Shown: in pieces, positions 1-10,764 of the stretch
Numbering within the stretch: position 1 is the stretch's first letter
How the letters are laid out: every line of letters starts with the position of its first letter
From: Tubulanus polymorphus
Lineage: Eukaryota; Nemertea; Palaeonemertea; Tubulaniformes; Tubulanidae
NCBI RefSeq assembly: GCF_964204645.1
Contig: NC_134033.1
Coordinates: forward strand, 6,048,231-6,112,230
Length of the DNA stretch: 64,000 bases
Direction of reading: 5' to 3'
The notes under the pieces: generated by a model
Databases searched by the model: none
The model's input: only the letters and a program-made list of their open reading frames with translations
What the model was told of the DNA's origin: nothing
Position numbers and translations under genes: made by a program

Positions 1-489
1 AGAGCAGGGAGCACTCCATCTCCCTGACCCTGTGACTTATGATTAAGCCACCCGATTCTGCTGAATGCGAACAAGTCATCAGGTTTTCGTGAATGTGAAT
101 AAATACTATAAGAAGGGACTGCCAATTTTAATGAACACAGAAATATCTTAATTGAAATCGTATGTCAGCTAATTTCAAATTGAAGGCCTATTATACATAA
201 ATTACAGTACACTCCGCCCACTCATGTCAGACCATTTGGGAGTGTAAAAATGTATCCTGCTTTCTGGATCTGATTCAAGCTTAAGTCTACTGTTTGTATA
301 TTCAATCTACCTAGGCCCATAGGCCTAATTGTGCCTGCCTAATTATTGGGGAAATCGACAATGTCAGGTTCTTGAATTTCTCGACTGATGGCGCTAGTTA
401 GAACTGGATATTGGTACCTAAATCTGCCATGTTCTAGTTTATTTGCAATAAAAATCTGGCCTCTCAATTTTTTAGTAGGCAGTAGTTAT

Positions 490-893
490 TTTACTGGATC
501 TGGTCACTGACTTCTGAACGCTATTTTGCCAAATATTGTCTCTAAATTGGCTGATTTACTACGCACATGCGCAAAGAGGTGCGCGGCTTAGATAATTGGA
601 AGGAAGTGTGGAGAACAGAGTTTACCCGGACCAGTGAATTACTAGCCTAGCGTCTTCCTATTAGATCACAGAGCTCATTGAAAACCATCCGAATGTTTTA
701 GCTACATTTAGCCTCACCTAACCCTAACCCTATCCCTACTTGTGAAATCGAACCCTGTGGACCCTCTTCTCACCCTCTTGACACTAACCCTATCCAAACC
801 CTTACCCTAAACCCAATAAAATGATTTAATTGTTACATAATAAATGGATTTGGCAAAATAGCGTTCAGAAGTCGGTGACCGGATCCAGGTTAA
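490..893. mobile_element. MITE with about 45-bp terminal inverted repeats and tRNA-like core
   Basis: The stretch at 491-535 reads, in reverse complement, almost the same as 848-893; both contain TTCTGAACGCTATTTTGCC. Between them lies a degenerate tRNA-like segment on the minus strand (about 600-690) and a CCCTAA-rich tract (716-815). The same internal pieces recur inverted at 43848-44301, so this is one of two copies of a non-autonomous DNA element. No coding capacity is seen. Superfamily is not assigned. Confidence 0.6.
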
Positions 894-895
894 AT

Positions 896-1773
896 ATGCA
901 CTTCCTTTTTAGTAAGTGTATTTTACGTACATACATCATCACGTTTAATCCTTTAAGTATGATATCCTGGAAATCTGTTAGATTGGACAAAACGTTACTT
1001 CAACTGTCAAAAATTTTCCAAAAATCACAAATTTAGTGAAAAAAAATGCTCATTAAAAACTTGAAGCGAGAGATCTTTATTGCAAATCAACAAAACAAGG
1101 TGGATTTAGGTTCCAATTTCCGGTTCTGACTAGTGCCATCATACGAGTAATTCCAGAACTTGAATTTGTTGATATTTGTATTGGCATCATTCCTTTTCTA
1201 AAACGGAACCTGACGACCAATTATTCAATTTCCTATTTATTTATTTTTTTAAACAAGACTCATCATGCAGGTATTCCCCGCAACAACAGGTTTCAGAGGG
1301 AAGACCAGCCTTTTATTTTTGTTTCAACCCATCTTAAAATGAGCCACCAATCGGTAATCGGGCGAACCATAATAGTGTTCACTACCTGTTTTAATACTCG
1401 TCGTTGCACATTTGTTCAGGATACTACGTCTAGCCTATGTGGGTTATAGGGTTTATTCCAAAAGTTTGCAAACAAAATCCAGTTAATTTGTTTAGTTTTG
1501 GAGACATTTTTGATGCATTGTTTTCAACACATTTTATTCAATTTTCTTCCAATCTTGCCATCAACCAAACCCAGCGGAGCTATCACAGCTGACAGGCTGC
1601 TTGTTCAACACACCATACCTATTTGTAGCAGGTGTCACCTATTGTTTCGAAATTTTAGAGAAAGTTCCTACAGGCTGATTAATAATGCTGTGATAATGTT
1701 TCTTTTGTGATAGGTCACATACTTGATACTTGTTGATACTTGAAATAGGATATTGATCAGTACATTACTCATC
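896..1773. other. No gene recognised
   Basis: AT-rich non-coding sequence between the MITE and the first exon of the OTU-type gene. Only short unsupported reading frames occur. It may hold the promoter and 5' UTR of the downstream gene, but I see no clear TATA box or initiator. Confidence 0.4.
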
Positions 1774-4175
1774 ATGCCTAAAAGGAAAAGAAGAGCTGGT
1801 AGCTTTCAGCCGAAGAAGGTAAGACCCTCTTGTCATAGGCAAATGTTAATCTTCTAGTAAGAAGTATGTAGGCCTTTTTTCCGAGTAAAAAATTCATTAA
1901 ACTGTTCATCACATGTGTTAGCTGCGCAATATTTTGGTGCCTGATTTTGGTATTTTATCAGAAAAAACCATATCAGTAAATCATAAACCAGTTGCTTAGA
2001 GGGTGTGTAACTGACCAGTGTCGTATCATCCCTGGTTCTTGTTGAGATAATTATAAGCTATTGAATTGAATTGAACTCATTAGAAAATTCTACGAACGTA
2101 TAGTGAATGAATTTTTTTTCTATTTTCAGAAGGTGGAGGTGGTTGGAGTTCCCTCAGCCCTAACTGGACAAAACAGAGAGATGAAAAAAGGATCAATGGA
2201 AAAAAATTATGAAAAATCTCAAGATGAAGACTACAGAAGAGTTGAAAATGAAATCTTAAATGAAAACCTAAAAAACGCTCAAAATGAAAACTTTAACGAA
2301 ACGCAAAAAGAAAACTCTGATAACAATCAAAACAAGAAGTATGAAGTGAAAATCAATGAAAACTTTGAACCAAAAACTAATGAGAACTATGAATTGAATG
2401 CAAATGAAAAAGATGAAATGAAAATGACTGAAAAACATGGAATGAAAATGAATGAAAAATATGAAATGCATATGAATGGAAACTATGATTTGAAAACAAA
2501 TGAAAAAAATGAAATGAAAATGACTGAAAAACATGAAATGAATATTAATGAGATCTATGATCAGACTATGAATCAAAATTGTGGAACTAATTCGAATGAA
2601 GATATGACAAAAAACAAAGTTGAGACAATTGAAGTGAAATCAGTTTTTTGTGACTTCAATCATGACAACTGTGATACGATTATGCATGACAACTATGATA
2701 AGACTAAACAAGGCAACTATGATAAGGCTATATATGGAATCTGTGAAAAGATTACACTTGACAACTGTGATAAGATTCAACATGATAACGCTGGTCACAA
2801 TATACATGAAACCTCATCGAAAATGAAAGCTGACTCATCTATTCAACCAATTTCGAGTATGATTTCGTGTAGAGATTGTGATGGCAATTTTGGTAACAGT
2901 GAGTCATGTTTAAGTGCTGAGAATATGAGATGTTCATCAATTCATGGAAATTTCCACCAGGGTCATCCAAAATACGATATTCATTCAGGTAAGCAATGTG
3001 TAACAAATGCATTAGCTGCAATGATTCATGCATCAAATAAAGCTGTAATAAACTGGATGCCTCATGATATTGATTCAGTATTGAATATTGGAAATGATTT
3101 ATACGCAACATTGACTAATATGAATACAATAACAAATATGTATTTATTGATCAGTGAGCTACCAACTGCTGTTGAGATTGGAAATTCCATTTATAATGTG
3201 ACTGTTGGATCCCCTCAAGTTGCTATATCTGAATTATCTGATGAAATGAGAGCTGGAAATTTTGGAATTATCAGTGAACTACATGAATGTTTGCACAATA
3301 ATCTGCTTAATTACGACACATGCTTTATAACATTTTCTGGAAATACATTTTGTGTTTTAAAACAGGATGACATGTACTGGATATTTGATTCACATTCGAG
3401 AGATGCATCAGGAATGATGACCGCTGATGGACATGCTGTATTAGTAAGGTACTCTTGTGTTAATTGTATTGTCAAACATTGTCAGAATCTTGCAGCTTCA
3501 ATGAATCAGAGGCAACCAATACAGTATGAAATTACAGTGGCTTCTATCAACCATGAAATTGAAACTACTGTAGAGAATAGCATTATCGAAACAACGACTA
3601 CATACTCTCCAAACTACCAACAAACAAGTAGTGAAGATGAACTGCCCTATACAAACCCAAAAGTAGATGAATGCGATGTAATTGTTACTAGTGAATCCGT
3701 GCAGCATGATGATTTAATTTACAACCCACTAGAAAAAGGTCAGTGCAAAACATTATGCTCTATTCTAGGTATTCATTGTCGACCCTCAACTCTCGGATAT
3801 GAATGTATGCCCAAATATGATGGACAACTCTACTCTCCATGTAATACGCAGAAAATTAAAGGCGATGGAAGCTGTTTTTTTCGGGCAATTTCATATTCAA
3901 TCTGTGGAACTGAGCAATATCATCGGGCTATACGCACCGAAGTTTTAAAGCACATGTGGCAGAATTCCGACAAATTCCAACCACATCTGAGAAATCCACA
4001 ACTTACTATAAATGAGTATATTGATGAATCCCGTATGAAATATACAGGTACTTGGGTGACAGAGGTTGAAATTCTTGCAACAGCTGATTTACTGCATGCT
4101 GATATATATACATTTGTAGGCAATGGTTGGTTACGATTCGCTGGTTCTACTTTCAGTGCACCAAATCGTGTGTGA
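1774..4175 (+). CDS. Two-exon gene: peptidase C76-like plus OTU-type cysteine protease protein
   Basis: Exon 1 (1774-1818) encodes a short basic start, MPKRKRRAGSFQPKK, and ends at a GTAAGA donor. Exon 2 starts at 2130 after TATTTTCAG, and the joined frame is in phase, so the ATG at 2103 is intronic. Residues from about 20 to 200 are Asn/Glu/Lys/Met-rich degenerate 11-14 residue repeats. The middle (about 2985-3485) has GKQCVTNALAAM, a DSVLNIGNDLY segment and a later FDSHSRD box. This resembles the herpesvirus-tegument-type deubiquitinase fold (Cys, Asp and His pattern). The C-terminal part (3855-4175) has GDGSCFFRAIS, the OTU catalytic Cys block. The frame closes at 4175, while an OTU-like His block (GVHYEVV) follows in the +1 frame up to 4308, so the end appears frameshifted. 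The gene could be a domesticated or still mobile transposon passenger. Substrate is unknown; ubiquitin is an inference. Confidence 0.6.
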
Positions 4176-4308
4176 ATTAAATGGCAACATTTATTTGAAA
4201 AATTGCAGAGGTGTACACTATGAAGTTGTGTCATGTGTGAAACAATCTGAGGAATGTATTTGCTCTTGGTGTGGCAAGCGACAAAATACTGAAAAAACTA
4301 ATGAGTAA
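4123..4308 (+). pseudogene. Displaced C-terminal end of the OTU-type domain (+1 frame)
   Basis: From about 4165 this frame gives an NGNIYLKNCRGVHYEVVSC segment, the expected OTU C-terminal strand with the catalytic His, then Cys-rich sequence ending in a stop at 4306-4308. It overlaps the tail of the main frame but is offset by one base. A one-base indel near 4140-4170, or a sequencing error, would explain this. A programmed frameshift is possible but there is no specific signal for it. Confidence 0.45.
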
Positions 4309-4339
4309 ATACAGTTTATAAACTGTATTTACTCATTAG
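4298..4339. repeat. Perfect 42-bp palindrome
   Basis: The 21 bases on each side of 4318/4319 are exact reverse complements; the left half starts CTAATGAGTAAATACAG. The stop codon of the displaced OTU tail (4306-4308) lies inside it. The right edge, ACTCATTAGAAAAT, recurs at about 2076-2089 just upstream of exon 2. It could be a terminator hairpin, an element end or a deletion scar of two inverted termini. Confidence 0.9.
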
Positions 4340-5690
4340 AAAATGAGGTTTTTAATGTTATCGCTTTTATGGTTATTCAGGCAGATTTGTTTATAGGGGA
4401 GTTGTGTGCTGGTGCAAATGTAGTAAATGTTTCGATTATCAGAGTCTCCTATTTGGATGGGTTTTGTAATGTTATAATATGATAATGTCACAAGTTGGTA
4501 ATAGGTTTATGTTGTTTAATTCTGTCCACTTGTACACATTTGAATTTCGATGTTGTTTGCTTATCATGACACATGTGTAGGAGGTTATGGTACTGGGTTG
4601 TGTAAATGTGTATGGGAGGTTATAATATTTCGTTCTGTAGAGTCTCCTCTGCGAATATATGTCAGAGGGTGACGCGTATTAATGAAGCAGGGTGTTGTGT
4701 TGTGGTGTGTATGTAGTGTATGTTTTGATTTCGATATGTGGAAACATCTATGTGGATGTATATAGGAGGGTCAGGTGTGTTACAATAGTGGGGTTTTGTA
4801 TATACAGGCATGTGTAGTTATGATTTTAATTTTATGTGACCTTTATGTGAATTCATTTATGAGTGACAGGGTTTATATTTTAGTGTTTTTGAAGATTGTG
4901 TGACAATAGTAAATGGGTAAATTGATGTACCTAGTTTCTAGGGAATGAAACAGTGTGTATTTGGAATTGATATGTTGTTAAGTAACAGTGGTATAAGCTG
5001 GGGAAAGTATGTAGATAGTTGTAATGGGGCATGAATGATATTTGACATTGTGATTGATATGTAGCAATGTAACAGTAAGATATGGTGGTGGATGTATATA
5101 TCTAGCTGTCATGGGGATGAAGCAGTCACTGTGTGGAATGGATGTGTTGGAATGTAACAGCTATGTACAGTGTACAAAATGAGTATTATTTCATGCTGGG
5201 GGATATTGATGCGTTGTTGCCATAGGTTTTGATGTGATAACACTGTACATATATTACCACCATTAATATTACTAAACACATATGTACAGTCTTATGAATG
5301 ATTATGTATGGAACTGTATGAAGGATTGTATTGAATATATAGGAAATGGTAATTGATCATGTAGCAATCATTTGTGGCGATGTATGTATTTTGTATTGTG
5401 CAGTGAGATAGTATTCAGAAATTTTTGTAATCAATGTTGTGGGATGAAATATAAATAAAAGGTGGATGGTATGATGATATGTGTTGTGTATAATTATTGT
5501 TTCCAAATTTGGTGCTTATCCCCATATGCTTGGCCAAGTTCTGATGTCATTTACTACATTGTCCCTGGCAAGGATTTGAGCTTGATGGCATGGCGACTGC
5601 CACAGTACAATGGGGTTCCTGCAGTGCTGCTGTGGCAATTGAGGATTCCACTCATAGCTAGTGACAATCCGCCAGGTTGCTAGTAAGTAG
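4340..5690. other. No gene recognised; GT-rich stretch
   Basis: The plus strand is rich in TGTAT and GTGTG and poor in C. No reading frame with family character is seen. A candidate polyadenylation signal, AATAAA, occurs near 5453. The stretch 5470-5700 has more balanced composition but nothing recognisable. Confidence 0.4.
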
Positions 5691-5750
5691 TTCGTCATTC
5701 GCCAGTGCGACATATGAAAGTTAGGCAGAAACCCGTTATCGCTGCTATGC

Positions 5751-5853
5751 AGCTATATTTACAGTTATATTCAGAACAGTTAACAAAGGCAAAGAAATTT
5801 ATTGAATTATGGAATAATGATCCAAATAATGAACAATACGTTGAGGAATTTGA
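5751..5853 (+). pseudogene. Duplicated 3' fragment of the HNH gene
   Basis: The DNA from TTTACAGTTATATTCAGAAC to ACAATACGTTGAG matches 7759-7845 of the intact HNH gene with a few substitutions. In protein the shared part is EQLTKAKKFI followed by WNNDPNNEQYVE. The fragment then continues to a different stop at 5894-5896. No HNH active-site region precedes it, so this is a truncated second copy. Confidence 0.75.
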
Positions 5854-5899
5854 TATAAAGGATCCGATGTTTATACTAGAACATGATTCTATTTGAACC

Positions 5900-6580
5900 T
5901 ATATACATTCCATGTACAGAGCTATGGAATAAATCTATAAATTCACAGCTGTTACAGCCGTTACTATGACGCCGAGACTTATGACTCATTATTACAAACG
6001 TGCAGAGAACACTCTAGAACCGGAACCAGATGACGTGGCAAGACATGAACAGGCGCTGTAACATTGTGCTCAGGATATTCTATCTATCGAAACGAAATTA
6101 GGAGTTTATAGTTTACAATTCTAAATCTAAATGTAAGTACTGTTTGTTGTAGTTATTAGGGCTATTAAATATGAAACCTTTAGATATATTTAAGTGTTTT
6201 TAGTATATCCTTTAGATGGCTAGAGTTGCCGCTAATATCTTTTAGATTAATAAAACGCCATACGCATCAAGAAGTGATAGAGAAACTCAAGATACTCTTT
6301 CTGACTGAGGAATCCACAGCAATGGATATCAAACCAATAGAAATTAGCACAAGAAACACAAGAATCGCCAAAAGATCGACGAAGAAACTATATAAGAATT
6401 TCAAAAACATTAAGACTCCAATGATTAAGTTTAACATTTGTTGTTTTAGTTAAATATTTACCAGCAATTGAAAAAGTGTTTGTAATTATAAATTGTATTT
6501 ATAGAAATCAAATGATGTATTGGAAGAAACGACTGAACAACTTGTATAATGTATTGTGTAAATCTGTTTGGTGAATTTTT
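5900..6580. other. No gene recognised; left flank of the repeat array
   Basis: Short open stretches around 5967-6060 and 6226-6453 have no recognisable family and no shared start motif. A 15-bp inverted pair, AGAAACGACTGAACA at about 6528 and its complement at about 6583, leads into the tandem array. Confidence 0.35.
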
Positions 6581-6582
6581 AT

Positions 6583-7035
6583 GTTCAGTCGTTTCTATTA
6601 TGATTAGCGCATGCGCATTAAGCAAAACCGGCCATAAATGGCCGCATGTGACCGACACATGTAACGCATGTGACGCGGACATGAACGCGTTTGAATTTTC
6701 TATGTTCAGTTGTTTCTATTTTACAGAATGAATATATAATTATGATTAGCGCATGTGTATTAAGCAAAAGCGGACATCAATGGCCGCATGTGGCGCATGT
6801 AACGCATGTGACGAGGACATGAATGCGTTTGAATTTTCTATGTTCAGTTGTTTCTATTTGCATAATGAATATATAATTATGATTAACACATGTGCATTAA
6901 GCAAAACCGGCCATAAATGGCCGCATGTGACGCATGTAACGCATGTGTTGTTTCTATTTTACAGAATTTATAGAATGAATATATAATTATGATTAACGCA
7001 TGCGCATTAAGCAAAAACGCTCCTGTATGCCCGCA
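6583..7035. repeat. Tandem array of about 140-bp units, roughly four copies
   Basis: A unit containing TGTTCAGTTGTTTCTATT, GAATATATAATTATGATTA, a GCATGTGCATTAAGCAAAA block and repeated CGCATGTGAC/AACGCATGTG recurs near 6602, 6742, 6880 and 6988 at spacings of about 140, 138 and 108. Several pieces are self-complementary, for example GCATGCGC and GGCCATAAATGGCC. The array lies just outside the first intact element gene, so it could be a subterminal repeat or replication-related region of the Polinton. Short reading frames across it come from the repeats. Confidence 0.8.
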
Positions 7036-7190
7036 TGTGACGCGGATATTGTAACTGGTATTATTTAGATATCAAGGAATCGAAACAACTTATCAAAAGC
7101 AGCGAGGAATGAAAAAGGATGACGTTGGTCGAAGAAATGGAAGAGGATTCTAAAATATTAACCAATTTAGTTAAAAAATATGTATAATAA

Positions 7191-7862
7191 ATGGAACCAG
7201 AACAACCACAAACTATAAATATTACAAATAACACTGGTGGTGTTATAAATATATATTACAAGAAGTGTTCTAAGTGTGAATTAGATAAATTAGCTTTAAC
7301 AGAATTTAGTAAGCGTAAGATTAGCAAAGATGGTTTTCAATATTGTTGTAAAACTTGTTTTAAACTATATATTAAACAATATCGAGAAGATAATATAAAA
7401 CATTATAATTATTATATGGCAGAATATATGAGAGAAAGATATCAAACAGATCTTAATTTTAGATTAAAACAATGTTTAAGATCTAGATTAACACAATTAT
7501 TCAACAAAGAAACACATTCAGAAACACTATCTAATTTATTGGGTTGTTCAGATGAATTTCTCAAATCATGGATTATATTTCAATTCGATGATAAAATGAA
7601 TATAGTTAATTATGGGGATTATTACCATATTGATCACGTGTTACCAATATCTAAATTTAACATGAATGATGAATACAATAAAAAACTTATTTGGAATTGG
7701 AAGAATTTAAGACCTTTAGAAATGAAGGAAAACATAATTAAATCAAATAAACTAGATTTACAGTTATATTTAGAACAGTTAACAAAGGCAAAGAAATTTA
7801 TTGATCAATGGAACAATGATCCAAATAATGAACAATACGTTGAGTCTTTAATGAGTGGTTAA
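7191..7862 (+). CDS. HNH endonuclease-like protein
   Basis: A 223-residue protein. A small treble-clef or ribbon finger (Cys26, Cys29 and a CCKTC cluster at 52-56) precedes a charged middle. The HNH core is HIDHVLPIS at 146-154, with His146, Asp148 and His149, and WNWKNLRPLEMKENIIKSNK at 168-187 supplying the conserved Asn residues. The family is known from phages, giant viruses and mobile elements as site-directed nucleases. The start has an upstream TAATAAATG context like other genes of the element. The last 30 codons exist again at 5751-5853. It may aid element transfer; the target is unknown. Confidence 0.75.
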   Translation: MEPEQPQTINITNNTGGVINIYYKKCSKCELDKLALTEFSKRKISKDGFQYCCKTCFKLYIKQYREDNIKHYNYYMAEYMRERYQTDLNFRLKQCLRSRLTQLFNKETHSETLSNLLGCSDEFLKSWIIFQFDDKMNIVNYGDYYHIDHVLPISKFNMNDEYNKKLIWNWKNLRPLEMKENIIKSNKLDLQLYLEQLTKAKKFIDQWNNDPNNEQYVESLMSG

Positions 7863-8086
7863 AGAATAATAGATTTTAAATAAAAAGTATTAAAAATTAC
7901 ATAACTTCAACTAGCTAGTGAATTCTATTATGTTTTTAATATTTTCTTTTCAAAAAAGAATACTTTATATGACAAATAAAAAATACTAAAAAAACAATAA
8001 CTAATACTAGAATTCTTTAGCTTTAACTAGCTAGTATCATTTTATAATACTTATAATATTTTTCTTATTAAATTTCTCTAATATAA

Positions 8087-8689
8087 ATGTCAAAGAAATC
8101 GAGTAAGAATATTATTGATATTGAAAAAACATTAGATGATTTGGGTATTAGTGATAATAAGGACCCAGTTGTTTCTAATTCTATTCAAGTTAATTGTAAT
8201 ATAGATTATGAATACTATTTATATTGTAAGCATCATCTCGAATTATTAATTGCTGGCGGGAAATCTAAGGATTTCTTGGGAAAAATAATAACTTTTCAAG
8301 AATTAGATGCTATGAAACCACATAAAGTGATAAAATATTTTAAGATTTATGAAGAGGCAAGATTAGCCCGAATAAATGATTCTATTTCAGATGGTATTGT
8401 CAAATGTTATTCTAAGTTATGTAACCAGTTAATACCAATTAATGATGAAAATAAATTATATAGTGATTTGAAAAATGACTACTTAGTTATGACTGAATTA
8501 CAAAAATGGGTTGGATATGCTTCATTTCAATTAGGATCGGTTATGATATTAATTTCTACTGGTGTCATAACATTTTCGAACATCAAGCCTATGGAATATA
8601 AATCAGGTAAGAACGAAACAGATGTACTACAACCAAACGTCGAAACAGAAAATGAATCAGAACAAAAATTAACTAAAATAAATGAGTGA
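8087..8689 (+). CDS. Polinton accessory protein, one predicted membrane segment
   Basis: A 200-residue protein that I do not recognise by function. It has a polar N-terminus, a helical middle (about 55-125) and one hydrophobic segment near 158-180 (FQLGSVMILISTGVITF), then a charged tail. The start ATG follows ATATAAATG, the common start context of this element. Its stop overlaps the start of the next gene by 8 bp (ATGAGTGATG), implying coupled expression. The position before the integrase and the membrane segment fit a virion or membrane-associated accessory protein; this is inference. Confidence 0.6.
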   Translation: MSKKSSKNIIDIEKTLDDLGISDNKDPVVSNSIQVNCNIDYEYYLYCKHHLELLIAGGKSKDFLGKIITFQELDAMKPHKVIKYFKIYEEARLARINDSISDGIVKCYSKLCNQLIPINDENKLYSDLKNDYLVMTELQKWVGYASFQLGSVMILISTGVITFSNIKPMEYKSGKNETDVLQPNVETENESEQKLTKINE

Positions 8690-9041
8690 TGGAGTTAAGA
8701 AAAAGGCTAGATCCGAGAAACAAATTAAATGGGCAAGAGAATTAGGTAAAAATCTTCAGAATTAAAAAAAAGCTAAGAAAAAGAAATTAACTGATATAAA
8801 TGAATCACCTGATATTGATTCAAATAATAATCCATCTGATTCTTCTAATAGTGGAAGAAATAATTACTTATATATTACAATTGGGTTAATCACAATTATT
8901 ATATTCTCCGGTGTAATATATAAATCAAAATTCAAATCTGATGATAACAATAATGATTCCAATGACAACAAACCTATCATACCAAATAAGTCAAATGATA
9001 AAGTCATTGAAAATAAACCAAGATTAATATTAATGGATTAA
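8682..9041 (+). pseudogene. Small membrane protein gene with one in-frame stop
   Basis: The frame starts at an ATG overlapping the previous stop, runs 27 codons with a basic SEKQIKWARELGKN segment, meets TAA at 8763-8765, and stays open to TAA at 9039-9041. After the stop come a Lys-rich stretch, an Asn/Ser-rich linker and a membrane span (YLYITIGLITIIIFSGVIY). The composition is continuous across the stop, so the stop is probably a recent lesion. The start of a run of eight A bases at the stop could also hide an indel. Function is unknown. Confidence 0.55.
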
Positions 9042-9047
9042 AATAAG

Positions 9048-10142
9048 ATGAAAAAAGAACAATATTTAAGAGAGTTATATTATAACCCAGAAAGTGAAGT
9101 ATCATATTCTAACGTTACAGAATTATGGAATAAAATTAAATCTGATAATGGTGGTATAAAATATAGTGAATTAAAATCATGGTAACAAAATCAACCAACA
9201 TATCAAATCCACAAGAAAATGGATAAAACTTATTTAACAAGAAAAGTTACGGTTTCATGTATCGATCAACAATGGCAAGCAGATTTAATTGACATGAAGA
9301 ACTTAGAAGAATACAACAAAGGATATTTCTGGATACTGAATGTTATAGACATATTCAGTAGATACGCATGGTCAAATCCAATCAAAAATAAAACTGGTAT
9401 AGAAGTGACAAATGCTTTTAAATCAATATTTAAAGAAGCTATTCCAGATAAGATACAATTTGATGAAGGTAAAGAATTTTATAACAAACATTTTAAAAAA
9501 CTATTATCTAACGATGTAGATTATTTTTCAACACATTCAGATAAAAAAGCATCTATTATAGAAAGATTTAATAAAACATTGAAAACTAGAATGTGGAAAT
9601 ATTTTACTGCTAATGAAACATATATTTATATCGATGAGTCTATAAATATATTAGATGATTTAGTGAAAGGTTATAATAATTCTAAACATAGTTCTATAAA
9701 TATGAAACCTATACAAGCTAGAAAAGAAGATAATTCGGAAATAGTTTGGAATAATTTATATGGAGCGTTTGTTACGCATGATTTTGGTGAACCAAAATTT
9801 AAAATTGGACAACACGTAAGAATATCTACATATAGAAAAACATTTTATAAAGGTTATACCCCAAATTTTACAGAAGAAATATTCAAGATTAAAAAGATAA
9901 TATTAACTAAACCATTTGTTTTTAAATTAGAAGATCTAAAAGATGAAGAAATATTAGGTTATTTCTATGAACAAGAATTATCACTTGTACCAAACCCAGA
10001 TGAAATAGAATACAAAATAGAAAAAGTATTGAAAACAAAAACTCTTAAAGGAAAAAAGTATTCTTTGTGGAAATATAAAGGATATGATGATAAATTTAAT
10101 GAATGGATTTTATCTAGTAAAATTAAAAGAATAAATAAATAA
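9048..10142 (+). pseudogene. Polinton integrase (DDE) with C-terminal chromodomain, one in-frame stop
   Basis: Reading begins at ATG 9048 and meets TAA at 9183-9185 (codon 46), then continues in the same frame to 10142. Counting from 9048, the DDE core has QADLIDM (Asp79), QFDEGKEFYN (Asp139) and IIERFNKTLK (Glu172). The spacing of 32 residues between the last two is close to the usual 35. The stop separates a short N-terminal part from this core. Residues about 320-357 form a chromodomain, with YKIEKVLK and LWKYKGYDDKFNEW. The enzyme class inserts the linear element and makes 6-bp target duplications. An internal ATG at 9219 would keep the whole core, so a shorter product is conceivable. Confidence 0.85.
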
Positions 10143-10170
10143 AGATTTATTTATATTTGAACCGCATAAT

Positions 10171-10746
10171 ATGTTAGTTACTGGAGTAACAAATTGTGGT
10201 AAAACACATTTCATATTAGATTTGTTAGAAACTATTTATAAGAATCATTTTGATAATATAATATTATTCTGTCCTACTTATGAAATGAATAAAACATATA
10301 ATAGAGATATAGTTAAAATAAAAAAGTTTATTATATTAGATCCTAAAACAGTAAAAGAAAATTTAGATAATTGTATAAAAATAGCAATTGATACTTATAA
10401 AGGATCAAATACATTATTCATTGTAGATGATTGCGCAAATTTACATGATTCAAAAGTGAGAGAAAGTGAGTTATGTTATTTAGCTTTCTCTGGGAGACAT
10501 TTCGGGATAACAACATGGGTTTTAAATCAAAAATATAATTCAATTGTTAAAGACTTTAGGGAGAATATAAGATTTTTAGTTTTATTTTATAACAAAGATA
10601 GAAAATCTATGCAAAAATCATTGGAAGAAAATCAAATTATACCTACTGAATTACATGATGAATATATGAATAAATTAAAGAATAATAAAGGTTCAAAATT
10701 ATTACTGAGACTACAATTTCCCTATGAATATAAATTTATAAAATAA
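10171..10746 (+). CDS. DNA packaging ATPase (A32/FtsK-HerA type)
   Basis: A 191-residue P-loop protein. Walker A is GVTNCGKT at residues 5-12, Walker B is LFIVDDCA at 82-89, and a later Asn/Gln motif (VLNQK) may act as sensor. The family pumps genomic DNA into capsids in Polintons, adintoviruses and poxviruses. The frame is open back to 10135 without an ATG, giving a FEPHN segment just before Met1, so either the protein truly starts at the P-loop or its original start is lost. It follows the integrase by about 30 bp and ends before the convergent repeat at 10.77 kb. Confidence 0.8.
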   Translation: MLVTGVTNCGKTHFILDLLETIYKNHFDNIILFCPTYEMNKTYNRDIVKIKKFIILDPKTVKENLDNCIKIAIDTYKGSNTLFIVDDCANLHDSKVRESELCYLAFSGRHFGITTWVLNQKYNSIVKDFRENIRFLVLFYNKDRKSMQKSLEENQIIPTELHDEYMNKLKNNKGSKLLLRLQFPYEYKFIK

Positions 10747-10764
10747 CTATTTATATAACTATGT

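Noticed and set aside
716-815. CCCTAA-rich tract as an interstitial telomere
   Set aside because: Units are irregular and the tract is part of a MITE core that also occurs at about 43940-44030.
2103-2129. ATG at 2103 as the start of the OTU-type gene
   Set aside because: It covers a pyrimidine tract ending TATTTTCAG; an upstream exon with a matching phase-0 donor gives a better start.
4123-4308. Programmed +1 frameshift in the OTU gene
   Set aside because: No slippery site or conserved stimulator is evident; a simple indel is the plainer reading.
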